A stretch of DNA of 64,000 bases, taken from positions 46,790,198 through 46,854,197 of the forward strand of contig CM075937.1 in NCBI GenBank assembly GCA_038030265.1. Direction: 5' to 3'. The translations under genes and the position numbers were made by a program. How positions within the stretch are numbered: the first letter of the stretch is position 1; each line of letters opens with the position of its first letter. This document shows positions 33,592 through 45,078 of the stretch, in pieces. The stretch is from Corythucha ciliata (Eukaryota > Arthropoda > Insecta > Hemiptera > Tingidae). Under the pieces are notes generated by a model. That model had not been told where the DNA came from and did no database searches. It worked only from the letters and a program-made list of their open reading frames with translations.

Positions 33592-34449
33592 CCAGGGATT
33601 GGAGCGATGAGATCACTTGCTCAGTTATATTGCTGGTGGCCAAACATAGATAAAGACTCCGAAATTTTCGTCAAAAAATGTTTTTCTTGTCAAAGGAATA
33701 AATCGAAGGATGTAGACGTGCCTCTTCACTCATGGAACGTCCCCGAGGAAACGTGGTCACGGGTACACGTCGATTTTGCTGGGCCATTTGAAGGGAAAAA
33801 TTGATTTATCCTGGTTGATGAGACAACGAAATGGATTGAAATAAAACAAATGACATCTACGTCAACCGTGCGAGAAATCTTTTGTCAGAATGGGTTACCT
33901 CGGATGATAGTTTCTGATAATGGACCTCAGTTCACGTCGCATGAATTCTCCGAGTTCTGTAAGAAAAACAATATCGATCACGCTTGAGTTAGTACTCAAT
34001 ATCACCCGAGGAGTAATGGTTTAGCGGAGCGCGCAGTTCGAACGCTTAAGTCGAGATTCAGTTCATCTCGAGATTCCGGGGAGGATGCAGAATAACGTTT
34101 ACAGCGTTTTTTAATAATTTATCGGAACACCCCACACAACACAACTGGGCGGTCCCCTGCTGAAATGTTTTTAGGCCGACGGATCAGAACCAGGCTGAAC
34201 CTCCTGAAACCGGGTGTTCACCATACTATTCAAAAGTCTTTAGAGAAACAAGCTCAGTTTTCTGACGGCGAAAAGGTTTGGGTTTGGAACTCGAAAACAA
34301 AAAAGGGATACGAAGAGGGAAGGATCTCAAGTCGTAAAGGTCGCTGGTCATATCGCGTTCTTGTTAATGGTGAAGAGAAAAGATACCACGCTGATCAGTT
34401 AAGGAAAGCTGTCTCGTAACGAAACCACTTGGAGAAAAGGGGAAGAAGA
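33592..34449 (+). pseudogene. Gypsy B integrase, main part after element C
   Basis: The zinc domain continues with YCWWPNIDKDSEIFVKKC and CFSCQRNK. The core has WSRVHVDFAGPFEG (first Asp), LPRMIVSDNGPQFTSHEF (second Asp) and HPRSNGLAERAVRTLK (Glu). Stops interrupt at about 33804, 33986 and 34094. A short deletion shortens the stretch before LPRMIV. The C-terminal domain reads DGEKVWVWNSKTKKGYEEG and ends at 34417-34419. The purine tract at 34431-34449 leads into the 3' LTR. Confidence 0.88.
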
Positions 34450-34552
34450 TGTAATGATATTGAACCTTCAATACTAAAAACAACAGATGAGTTCTCATCA
34501 TCTTTATATAATAATAAACATTCTACTTGTTCGGTTCTTGTGTGTCTTTATA
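34450..34552 (+). repeat. 3' LTR of Gypsy B
   Basis: Same 103 bp as 25557-25659; followed by the GTTTT duplication. Confidence 0.88.
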
Positions 34553-36321
34553 GTTTTGAAATAGTCAATGAAAGAGGTGACAAAATTACAGATGATGTGT
34601 CTGTAGCGGATGAATTTAACACTTTTTTAAGTGGGGTAGGGGGAAGGATTAAAAATGAAATCTCGAGTAAGAAGGGATATGTGAGACAGATTAATTCATT
34701 TCCCTCCTCCACGAACATGGCAAAATCGTTATTTCTTACTCCGGTAACAGAAGAGGAAATGCTGAGAGAACTGAAAAGACTATAGACAAGGATTCAAGTT
34801 TTACAATAGGTAAAATAACTAATAAACTGCTTCGGCTGATTAAGGATTTCATAGTGGTTCCTTTGACATATATTTGCAATTTGGTTTTTAGCACTCGTCA
34901 CTTCCCCACACTGTGTAAGGAGAGTATTATTATTCCTATCTTTAAAAGTGGTAAAAAAGAGTTCGTGGGTAACTACAGACCAATATCGCTTACTTCTTCA
35001 ATCGCAAAAGTGTTTGAAAGTTGCATTAAAAAGGTTGGTGAACTTCTTGGATAAAAATGGAGTTTTGCCAGATAGACAGTATGGTTTTCGTAGGGATATG
35101 TCGACCTCCAATGCTTTGCATGATGTGACCAAATACATTTGTGAGAACCTAGACACGGGAAAGCATGTTGTTGGTTTATTTATTGACATTAAAAAAGCGT
35201 TCGATTCGGTTGATCACAGGATCCTGCTGGCAAGAATAAACTCCTATGGTGTCAGGGGGGTTGTCAATAATCTGATTGAGTCGTATCTTTCGAACAGGAG
35301 ACAGAAGGTAAAAGTCAACGGTAAATACAGCAAATGGGAAATAGTAACATCTGGGGTGCCACAAGGCACTGTACTGGGTCCTCTTTTGTTTTTGGTTTAT
35401 TTAAATGAAGCCGTCCCCTGAAGGGGAAGTTGCATTTTAATAAGTATATAAGACATATTTTCCTTGAAATTGTTGGGGAGGCCATACTGCAATGTAGATG
35501 ATACTGCATTTCTTTTCTGCCATGATGATGTTGAATACTTAAAAAACATATAAAGACATGGTTAGACAGTAATCTCCTAGCTATAAATATTTCTAAATCC
35601 AACTTGATTTATTTTACAAATGGTTTAAGAACGGAAAGGATAGCGCTGGATTCGAATATTGTCTCTCACTCACCAAATTGTAGTAATAATTTCACCAACT
35701 CTACAGAATGTTTCAACTTGTATTTTTGTGAATCAGTAAGATATCTTGGCGTTATTTTGGATTATAGGCTCAAATTTCGCGAACATCTTCGAGAAGATGT
35801 TCTCGAAAGAGTTAGAAAACTCTTCTATTCCTTTAAACAGTTAAGGCAATTTTTGGATAGGAACTCTCTTAGGACGGCATATTTTGCTTTATGTCAATCT
35901 CTACTGACCTATGGAATTATTGTTTGGGGTAATGCTTCTCTAAGTGTGATAAACCAGCTTAATGTGGCTCAAAAAGTAATTTTAAGGATCATCTTGAATA
36001 AACCTCCCTTGACACCTTCTCAGATGTTATTTGAGGATCTGGGAGTTATGAACATTGAAGAACTATTCCTCCTTAATGTTGCTTGCCATGCTTGGAAAAT
36101 AAATAACAATCAACACTACCTTCATAGATACCCAACGAGATTAGCACAACTTACTAATGTAAGATTACCGAAAATTCATTCATCACTATATTATAACCAT
36201 GCCTCTATAATTGCCAGCAGGATTGCCCTTAGATTTAAGTTTAATTATGGTATGTTTTGTAATCATAAGGCGCTTAAGAAATATCTTATTGAGAAGAAGA
36301 AGCAAAGTTTGCTTCAATTTA
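34553..36321 (+). pseudogene. LINE A, copy 2: RT domain
   Basis: After element B the LINE continues with FEIVNERGDKITDDVSVADE, the linker before RT. RT blocks follow in shifting frames: ESIIIPIFKSGKKEFVGNYR, VVGLFIDIKKAFDSVDHRI (first catalytic Asp) and GVPQGTVLGPLLFLVYLN (35356-35409). Then come a 44-bp insertion near 35409-35452 and the catalytic box as NVDDTAF. The thumb runs from 35604 to 36344. A small deletion near 35550 and a palindromic replacement near 35785-35808 set it apart from copy 1. The RT is dead. Confidence 0.88.
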
Positions 36322-36608
36322 TAGACCATAAACTTTATTTTTGAACCATACAGCCATGGTGTTTTTTATAGAATGCATTTCGGGCCCATTCCCGGTGCCC
36401 CTCATCAGCATTACCGCTTCACCTCTAAGGCCAAACACCCCCTGGTGTTTGGCCTTAGAGGTGAAGCGGTAATGCTGATGAGGGGCACCGGGAATGGGCC
36501 CGAAATGCATTCTATAAAAAACACCATGGCTGTATGGTTCAAAAATAAAGTTTATGGTCTACAAGTCGAAGCAACAGCCAAGGAAAGGATTTTGAACAAA
36601 TTCCGAAA
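36322..36608. repeat. 287-bp insertion built on a perfect palindrome (118-bp arms)
   Basis: Arms 36322-36439 and 36444-36561 are exact inverses around a 4-base loop (CCCT). A 47-bp tail to 36608 follows. The host TTTGCTTCAATTTA is present at 36308-36321 and again at 36609-36622; copy 1 has it once. The insert is thus flanked by a 14-bp duplication. Transcripts from either strand would fold into a long hairpin. No TE end motif is visible. Confidence 0.9.
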
Positions 36609-36856
36609 TTTGCTTCAATTTAGGATGTTAGTGAGCTAAGTTAGTCTTGTTTATATTGATTTATAGAGTTATAATTTATCATTCCGATTATTTAGTGTCG
36701 CGGTATGTAAATGTATAGGGTGTATGTATTAAATCCGATTTGTATTCATCTGGCTAAACTGAATTCCAGCTCTCTACTCAAGTTTTAACTTTTTGAGGGC
36801 TGGAATCAAAATAAAATAAATAAATAAAATAAAATAAAAATAAATAAATTAAAATT
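36609..36856 (+). pseudogene. LINE A, copy 2: 3' UTR and tail
   Basis: Matches 7352-7383 and 8049-8260 without the MITE present in copy 1, then the AATAAA-rich tail (36806-36856). Confidence 0.85.
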
Positions 36857-39555
36857 CAATTCAACGTTTGGCTGCCACCTCATTATCCAAACGATTCGTC
36901 AGGATATTGAGGTCAAGGGTTCAAAAGGTTTACCATTCCCCTGTCTAGGGTAACAGAGCAGGGCGCGCCTCCCCTTCCCCCCCTGAAAGTTCAATGGGAC
37001 AAAAGGGTTGGACGGCACTGGGTAAATATGACAATTTTTATAATTTCCAATTTCCTCGTAGCACAGACGGTATATTGGTACGGTTGTCATAGGCTTGAAT
37101 AAACTTTCTCGTCGAACAATAACTCTTGAGCCGTGTCAGCCGCGTGATTGGGCGGCGCGGCTGCTGGGTGACCCGACATGGAAGGCGGGGAGAGGTTAAA
37201 ACAATCAGCCCGGACGAGAAACTTTGTTACTGAATGGAGCTGTACAAAAGAGGTAAAATAATAAAGGGTGTGAAACTTCTCATATTGCGCTTAAATTTTA
37301 TCCCCATTAAACTTTACCCGGCGGAAACCATTCTAATAAATTTTACTTTCAGCCCTCCCCCCCCCCCACCAATTCCTCCCTTTTTCACCACGACCAACAT
37401 ACTGGATCCTCTGGATCCTTCAGCAAACACCACACACTTGCATTACATATGCTCTCATGACTTCAGTCACAACATGTAAATTTTAGGTTGTTTCGCGGAC
37501 TTGTTCGCTCGGAGTTTCATGAGAAGCAGCGAAGTGAAAAAAAATTCCCCCACGACGTCTAAAAACCTTACTTCCACCTTTTAAAAAAGAACTCGGAGTT
37601 GAAAAAAGTGACTTTCTTTAAACTCAAACGACGTTTTTTTTTTCTTCTTTAAGAGAGGGCGAGATTTCATAAATTACTCAGTTTAAAAGAAGGAAATCAA
37701 CCATTTAAGGAGGGTGGATTTTCTTTTATTTTTCTTTAAGAACCTCATTTTTATGCGCTGAAAACAGCGAGGGTTACACACTGCTTTGTTTACTACTAGG
37801 AATGAATTACCAATTCGCCTAGCATCTTGCTCGGATCGTTAAAAAATAATATAAAAAAAAAACGCTGGTGGAATGTTAAAAATGGTGTTTTATACCAAGG
37901 AGTTATAGGGCGTTAACGTGTGTGGCGGTGAGAGGGGGGGGGGTTGCTTTCATTTGATCTTCTTGTAAATCACTATGGCGACTTGAAATAGCCCCTTTAC
38001 GTATTAGACCTATCGGTGCGTAAAACTGAAGTTTCTCCTTCATCCTCCCTCCACTCACACTAATCGTTTTCAAAAGGTCAAAGGTCGAAATCATGGAAAT
38101 GTGGTTGCAAAGGAAGGAAGTTTCTGCACAGTATCGCCAGGAATTTTTCTGTTGGAGCGGAATGACGGGAGATCGGCTGTTTGCATTATTTGATTGCGAA
38201 TTAGAACACAAGGGACTCTACTGCTAATAGCCGGTAAATTCATTCTCTTTTTCTCGTTAAATGTAATCTGCCGGGGCATTCAGACCATAAGTTGTTGTTT
38301 TCAACGTTTCGCCATTTCAAACAAATAATGCAATGTTAATTCCTGGGAGCTAATTCCCCCACAGATATCTCATTTAAAAGGCTCTTTAGACCTTTTTTAC
38401 GCGAGAGGAAATTCCACCTCACCAACATTGATCTTGCAAATTGAGTTAAATATTTTAAACTTTTCCGACCCCTTTTTACCGCGTGAGAACACTTGTTAAT
38501 AGGCCGCAAAAGGGCTTTCTAAATTCATCCCAACCAGCACCCGTAGCTCTGAGGAGCGACTCGCTTCTATTACCCCTTTTTGACAGCAACTACTTCCTGT
38601 GAGGAATCGAAGCAATCCACTAAATTATAAGAGGAAGCTATCTCCATCACTCTCTCTCCCTCTATTTCCTCTACGAAAACGCGGGGTGAAAAGTAAATAT
38701 ATGATAAGAGCTCGGTCGGTGGAGTTATAAAAGGGATGGTTTTCGTTGATCCCCTCTCCCAACCACAACCTAAATCCCCCCCCCCTCCCATTGGCAGGCG
38801 GTACTCTTAAAATAACAATGCTTAGCTACATCTACGGTGCTCCAGTGTAGTTGTGGGGGGGGGGGAATGGATGAGAGGAAAAAAAGAAGAAAAACTCCGC
38901 AGTTTCGAAATGCTTCGCTCGCGGTCTTTTCATGATTGATGAGGTAGAGCTTCCTCCCCTCTCCTTCACCAACCACTAACACGACAGCTAACCAAAAACC
39001 TCGCATTTTCACTACCTATACATATAAGAATACCTCTTGCCCGGGCTACATTATACGATTGTGGTTGCAATTTCCACCCTTCTACACTGGTTAAGGGCAT
39101 GTCTAAACATTGAAATCCTTGTATAAATACTGGTAGCTCTCATTTTTGATGAAAAAGGTACGTTAGGTAAAGGGGTGATGAAGAGCGTTTTGTGAATTGT
39201 AAAACATAGGTACTGAAAGCCAACGTTTCTTTGTTTAAAAATGTGGAATTTAAATACAAAATGAAAGCTTCTTGGCAATTCCACAGCCTTTACACTGAGC
39301 GCCCCGTGACCATATAGGGAGTAATTTCAGGTTTAGTGAAAAGCTTTTATCCTCCCCCCTCGCTTGTCCCGTTCATCGCCAGCTTCTCAGGCTGGCTGAC
39401 AGCTGACAAACCTACCACGTGCCTATACTGATTACTGAGCTTTGCTACATCTGTTCTGGACATCTCGAGAGCGTGGTATCTGAGCTTAACGATTACTTTG
39501 GTTTGCATAGGCGTAGTCAGAGGGCGGTCGGGTAAACACTATAAAAACGGCTTAA
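36857..39555. other. Non-coding stretch, copy 2 of 8261-10935
   Basis: Nearly identical to copy 1. Small differences include GGATCCTCTGGATCCTTCAG against GGATCCTTCAG (37404) and ACTGATTACTGAGC against ACTGAGC (39427). No gene seen. Confidence 0.7.
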
Positions 39556-39559
39556 CTAA

Positions 39560-40935
39560 CTGAACTCGCGCCCAAAAATACAAAACTGACGATTCGCGTT
39601 TTGAAAATGACTTCACGCGCCCTAAAAATGGCTAAACTGGCGATTGTTGAACTCCTGAAAATACCCGAAAAGAACATAAATGATTCCCGCCAGAAAGTAT
39701 AGCTAAATCGACCATTCGCGCGCTAAAAAAGACCAAACTGACCATTCTCGTGCCAAATTATGACCAATACTCACCTTTGCCTTGACGGGCTAATCGACTC
39801 CCGAGAACGGCCAAAATGACTTCACGCGCCCCGGGATTGCTTAAAAAGATTACTCCTGCCCTGAAAATGGCAAAATCGACATTTTTGTTTTTGCACCAGG
39901 AATGGTTCTGAACTATTCAAGGACTATTTCAGCCCTAAAAATGGCAAAACTGAAGATTCTCGTGAGTCTTGAAAATGGCTAAAATTACAATATTCGAACC
40001 CTAGAAATTGCCGAACTTAATGTATACGAGCTCTAAAAATGGATAAACTGACGAAACGCGCTCTAAAAATGCCTGAAAAAGGTGACTCCTACCCTGAAAA
40101 TGGTAAAATTGACCATTCGAGCGCCGAAAATGGTCAAACTGACCGTTCTCACCTCTGTTTGGGGGCGTAGCGCCTATAACTGGAAAAACTTACTAAACTG
40201 GCTAAACTGACAATAAGCTCTTAATGTTTAGCTGGAGGATAAATGAAACTTTGAATTCATGTGGTCTACCCAGGCCTGAATCGCGTAGCCATTTGAGCTG
40301 AAATCGCCAGATTCGAAATAAACCACCACTAAATTCGTTTTTGAAGGTGAAATCGCCAGTTTTACGGAGAAAACATCAGTTTTCAATGGACAGTTGTAGG
40401 GCAAAAACTTTAAATTTTAGGTTAAAACTCGTCAGTCTTGAGGTAAAACCTCCAGTTTCGGGGTAAAATTGTCATTTTGAGGGGGAACTGATGAAATTAG
40501 TTTAACGTTAAAATCGTCAAATCATCAGTTTTGTTTGATATGCAACGTCAGCTTTCGCTTGATAGCGTCAGTTTTGGGATGAAATCGTAAGTTTTGGGAT
40601 AAAATTGCCAGTTTTTGTAATGAAATCTTCGGAAGAATACTCCAGCTTTGGAGTGTATCGGCTATAGTTGTGTGTCAAAATAACCAATTTCGCGGGTTAA
40701 ATATTCATTTTTGAGGTTCAACCGCCAAATTAGGGGGGTTTGGTGTAAAATCGCCAGTTTTGTATAGTGACGTCTTCAGTTGTGGGGCAACACGTCAGTT
40801 TTGGCGTGAAACCGTCTGTTTTGGTATAAAATCGGCATATTTGGGATGAATTTGTCAGTTTTGCGGTGAAATCGTCGGTTTTCAAGGCGGAGTCGTTCTT
40901 TTATTTGGGCTAAAATCATCTGTTTCGGGGAAAAC
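39560..40935. repeat. Minisatellite blocks alpha and beta, copy 2
   Basis: Same degenerate units in the same order as 10940-12310. The BEL/Pao insertion of copy 1 is absent; the empty site is the G run at 40985-40991. Confidence 0.7.
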
Positions 40936-41689
40936 TTTAATTAAAAAGTGACATCAGTATTTCAGTAAATTATCTAACTGTTGAGGGGGGGTTTGTGAAA
41001 TATTCATTTTTCGTGATGCAGTGGATTAAATGTCATTTTAGCCACTGTTTTGGAGATAAAACAGCTGCCTAAAGTTGCATTTTAGCCACTGCTTTGAAAG
41101 TAAGCGAAACTGAGGTTATCAGTCTGTTTTACTTCGGGTTTCATAGCCTTTCCATTTCTCTGTGAGTTCGATGCCATGAAAGGTGTTCGTGATTCCTTCC
41201 CTTTTTTCTCACGGTCCCAACGGACGAGGTCACAACTTTCTGCTAAAGTCGTCTGTCGTCGCGCGAAAAATGGCGTCCAACTCGTTGAAAAGTGGATTTT
41301 ACCTGCTCGTGTTTAACTAACCGTGTTTTACCTGCCAGTTTAAAAAAAAAACTTGCAGGTAAAAATCACACTTTATCCACTCGTTGTATAATACACCATT
41401 TTAAATGGGACAGAAAAATTTAGTTTTATGTTAAAATCGCCAGTTTTTGTAGTGACATTTTCATGGCGTTTTCCATTCAACGCAATACACTAGTGTGGTT
41501 TACGTTTTTCCGCCCGTCCTCTCTGAATCGAATGAAACATAATGTTTATGGAGAGGACGCGGCACTACGCTTGTGTAGAGTGTTGAATGGAAATCGCTAT
41601 TTGTTGATTTGTGTGGTGAGGGGGGGGGGGGTAAAACGTCAGCTATGGCGGGAAATTGTACGTGAGCTCGTGGGTGAGTCACGGTGTAC

Positions 41690-42842
41690 TTAAAAAAAAC
41701 AGTTAATTCGCTGCTAAACTTGAGGGAAAGCCTATTACCGAACACAATACGAAAAACGCTAAAAAAAACCAGCTACAATAATAAAAAATCACTAATTCAC
41801 AGCTAAAATGAACGAAAACTCCAATTCGCCGCTAAAATTGAGAGTCAATTCGCGGCTAAAACAGAGAAAATCGCTTATTCGTGGCTAAAATTAAGAAAAA
41901 AAATTGAGAAAAAGCAGCGATTAGTCGCTTCTGCAGGCTCATCCAATATTGAAAAAAACCAATTCGTAGTTTCTCTAGGCAACTTCGTGCCTAAACTTCG
42001 CTACTAACTGAAAGCGTTGTTTCGCGGCTAATATTGAGGAAAACGGCTAATTTGCAAATAAATTGAGACAAAACACCGATTAGTGGATAAAGCGTAGAAA
42101 ATGCTAATAAACAGCTGAAATTGACAAAAATCACTCATTCACGGCTAAAACAGATAAAATGGTAATTTGTGGCTAAAATCGAGATTAATAGCTAATTCAC
42201 TGCTTTAACATTGAGAAATAGCTGCGATGAATCGCTCAGCAGGCTCAGCTATTATTGAAAAAAACGCTAATTCATGGTTTCTAGAGGCAACTCGTAACCA
42301 ACTTTCACTACTAACATAAATTTTTAGTTTTAAAGCATTGATTCAAGGATAATATTGAGAAAAAGAGCTCATTTGGCCACTAAAATTAAGGAAAATACCA
42401 ATTCTTAAGGCAATTAGCACGGCAGGGAGGTGTAATAGAAAAGTGGATCACATTGATTCAAGGATAATATTGAGAAAAAGAGCTCATTTGCACTAAAATT
42501 AAGGAAAATACCATTTCTTAAGGCAATTAGCACGGCCAGGGAGGTTGTAATAGAAAAGTGGATCACGTGTGAAACGAGATGAGAATGAATTTCACAGCCA
42601 TGTGGGCATAAATTTTAGCTATCAAAGTTAATCACATCTCGTCTCACATATGTTTCACTTTTCTATTACAACCCCCCAGCTATTTGAAGGCAAATTCGCT
42701 ACCGGTTCGCTACTAAAATAGAGAAAATGCGAAAACCATAATTTCGTTTAGGCCATTAATACGAGGCTAAAATTGAGAAAGCGTGTAAGTGTGCCGATCT
42801 AGGAGCAAGTAAGTGACAAAAAGTTTGTAGAAGTGATAATAT
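41690..42842. repeat. Minisatellite block gamma, copy 2, first part
   Basis: Matches 16730-17757. Contains the 131-bp hairpin MITE at 42543-42673 and an extra 115-bp tandem duplication (42336-42450 repeated from 42451) missing from copy 1. Confidence 0.75.
42543..42673. mobile_element. 131-bp hairpin MITE, copy 2
   Basis: Counterpart of 17469-17599, with GGATCACGTGTGA in place of GAAACACGTGTGA in the left arm. Confidence 0.7.
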
Positions 42843-42843
42843 T

Positions 42844-44728
42844 CCCAGATAGCAAGGAAATATTACCCGAATGTTCCTTGATTATCTTTTTGGAATTTAC
42901 CTTTTTTCCAAGAATATTCGTGGAAGATATTGGTTTTTTTGCGAATATTGTATGGAGGTCCAGACGGGACAGGTTGTATATAATCCGTGAATGTTCCAAC
43001 GGAATATTCTACTAGAAGATTCGTGGAATATATTCAGAACGATAAGTTTGAACGTTCAAAGAATGTTTTTTTAGAATCGCTCTAGAATATTCAGATATAT
43101 AGTGTCGGGTACGAATATTGTAAGGAGGTCCAAACGGGACATGTTGTATATATTCCGTAAATGTTCCAAAAGAATATTCGCACGGAAGAGAATTATTTTA
43201 CTTTATTTTTAATTTATGATGCATACAATTTGGAAACGAATGAAAAAATACTGACACTACAAAAAAAAAAAAAAAAAAAAAAAAAAAAACACGCTGAGAA
43301 ACAACTACACACTAACAGAACGCCAAGAAAATAATACGACGCGGCGATGGGACATAGACGACGCGGGCCTGAAAACAAAATCCCACAATTATCGTACAAT
43401 CCGAAATACACACTTTACTTCAGTATATTACTTGTAGCTACTGGCTCGATCACCGAAAATTGGTCGCTGAGAAAAGTTGACAGGCAGAAAAATAAATATC
43501 GACGTAGGACCAATTAATGACGAATTAGTCGTGAAACTTGCACCTGCAAATTATATTAAACAAACATGTACAATCAGATTTAAAGGTTAACAAGCAAATT
43601 GTCGCCTTACCTACAAATCAAATGATGTGACGTTTTCCAATTTTAGGCGTGCCCGAAGAAAATTCGAGAAGAAAAACGCGAGAAAAACTAGATGGGCTCG
43701 AGCCACGTTGATTTGTGCTTGTAGAAAGAACCAGAAAGTTAAGAAAGAGTTCCCGCGTCTGTCGTAGAGAGGAGAGCAAAATGGACGAATCGGAGAGTCG
43801 AAGACCTCCCACCACTAAACCCACTGACACGAACTTTACCGATCAACACCACACAAGCACACATCATAATAAGAACAGGGTACGAACTTTTAATGTTTGA
43901 GTGTGGATAGGGATCGAGTGGGTGAGATGGATGGTGAAACGGAAACCTTTGCATTTTTTTTTTTTTTTCAAGAAACGAAACCGATGACGCTGGTCCGTCC
44001 AATAACCTTATATACTTATTAAATAATAAATCCTAATATTCTGTTACTATATGATTCGATTATCCTTAGGTGGGTTCAAAAGGATTATGCCTGGAACATT
44101 CGTAGCGGAACATGATCATCTTGTTTCGAATAATAATAATAATGCGCTTGAAGCCATGAGCGGAGGCTGACAGACGCAGAACAGAGAATATAGAATGTAA
44201 TTGAAATGCCTACTTGCGTGAAGGCTAATGGCCTCAGTAGTCAATGCCTAAAAAAAAAAAAAAAAATAATAATAATAATAATAATAATAAAAAGTATCAT
44301 AACCCACATGTGCGATTATCAGGGCGAGACCAATAGTGTATTTTTTGAATGAAATGCACTAAAAAAAAGTGAAACTGAACCTCAGCATTTATTTGGGATT
44401 TCTAATTTCAAATAAAAACCGAAACGGCTTTATGCCGGCATCAATCTCACGACAAAAATTACGGAGATCGATGGATGTAACATTTAATTCTTAGAAACTG
44501 CTAAAAGAACATACCTAGGTTAATTATTCAAAATAAGATAATCATGTTCCGCTACGAATGTTCCAGGCATAATCCTTTTGAACCCACCTAAGGATAATCG
44601 AATCATTTAGTATCAGAATATTCTAGGAAAACTTATATAATATAAGAATAATCTCATGTTGTTCAGATTATTCACATTCGAAATCGAAGAATGTGGGAAC
44701 ATTCCTAGGTTATTGCTTGCTATCTGGG
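42844..44728. mobile_element. 1.9-kb TIR element with CCCAGATAGCAAG ends
   Basis: Starts CCCAGATAGCAAG and ends CTTGCTATCTGGG; TT lies outside both ends and copy 1 shows the empty site ATAATATTTGCGGG (17750-17763). The left 360 bp repeats GAATATTCGTGGAAGATATT-like pieces. The interior has a 29-base poly(A) near 43261, a perfect 66-bp inverted pair (44051-44116 and 44542-44607) and AAT repeats. No transposase is recognisable, so it is non-autonomous; I do not assign a superfamily. Confidence 0.8.
44117..44541. repeat. Loop of a 66-bp inverted pair, with AAT and poly(A) repeats
   Basis: Between the perfect arms (44051-44116 and 44542-44607) lies a tract starting GCGCTTGAAGCCATGAGCGG (44142). 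It ends in a poly(A) run and (AAT)n at about 44250-44290, as a SINE or LINE tail would. The family is unknown. Confidence 0.5.
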
Positions 44729-45078
44729 TTTGCGGCTGCTGATGCAGTGAAAAAGCGCTAATCCCTATTAAAATGCTACAAAATCACGAATTCGCGGCTA
44801 AAAATTCTGAAAAACGCAAAATTACGGCCATACTTGAGCAAAATCACTAATTCGAGGCAATAAAATTGGGGAAAAGCAGTGATTCTCGCCTAAAGTTGAG
44901 GAATAATTTGAGGCTAAAACTGAGAAAACTGTTTTAATTTTCCGGCAAAAGTTGAGATAAGCGCTCATTTGCAGCTAAAAAAGAGAAAAAAACGTAATTT
45001 GCCCCCCCCCCCCCTGCCAGTGTGCCCCTGATCAATCCAGCCAGTATTGTAGCAACGTTTTAGTATCAATTTGTAAAG
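44729..45078. repeat. Minisatellite block gamma, copy 2, remainder and flank
   Basis: Matches 17758-17885 and 18155-18370, with the middle deleted. Ends at AAGTT, where a duplicated LINE F/E block begins. Confidence 0.7.

Larger units (their letters stand above)
25557..34552 (+). mobile_element. Ty3/Gypsy element B (Mag-like), inserted in LINE A
   Basis: Direct repeats of 103 bp lie at 25557-25659 and 34450-34552 and look identical. The host GTTTT is duplicated at 25552-25556 and 34553-34557. A primer site TTGGCGAACGAGG follows the left LTR, and a purine tract GGAGAAAAGGGGAAGAAGA precedes the right one. Gene order gag, protease, RT, RNase H, integrase fits Ty3/Gypsy; the very short LTRs and TTGGCGA primer site suggest the Mag-like lineage. 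Element C splits its integrase (28528-33586). Several frame breaks make it defective. Confidence 0.92.

Noticed and set aside
36373..36639. 88-codon ORF MHFGPIPGAPHQH and its mirror on the minus strand
   Set aside because: Both strands give the same peptide because the sequence is a palindrome; no coding evidence.
43261..43290. Poly(A) tail of a retroposed gene
   Set aside because: No coding sequence or target duplication lies next to it; it is inside a TIR element and may be a simple repeat.
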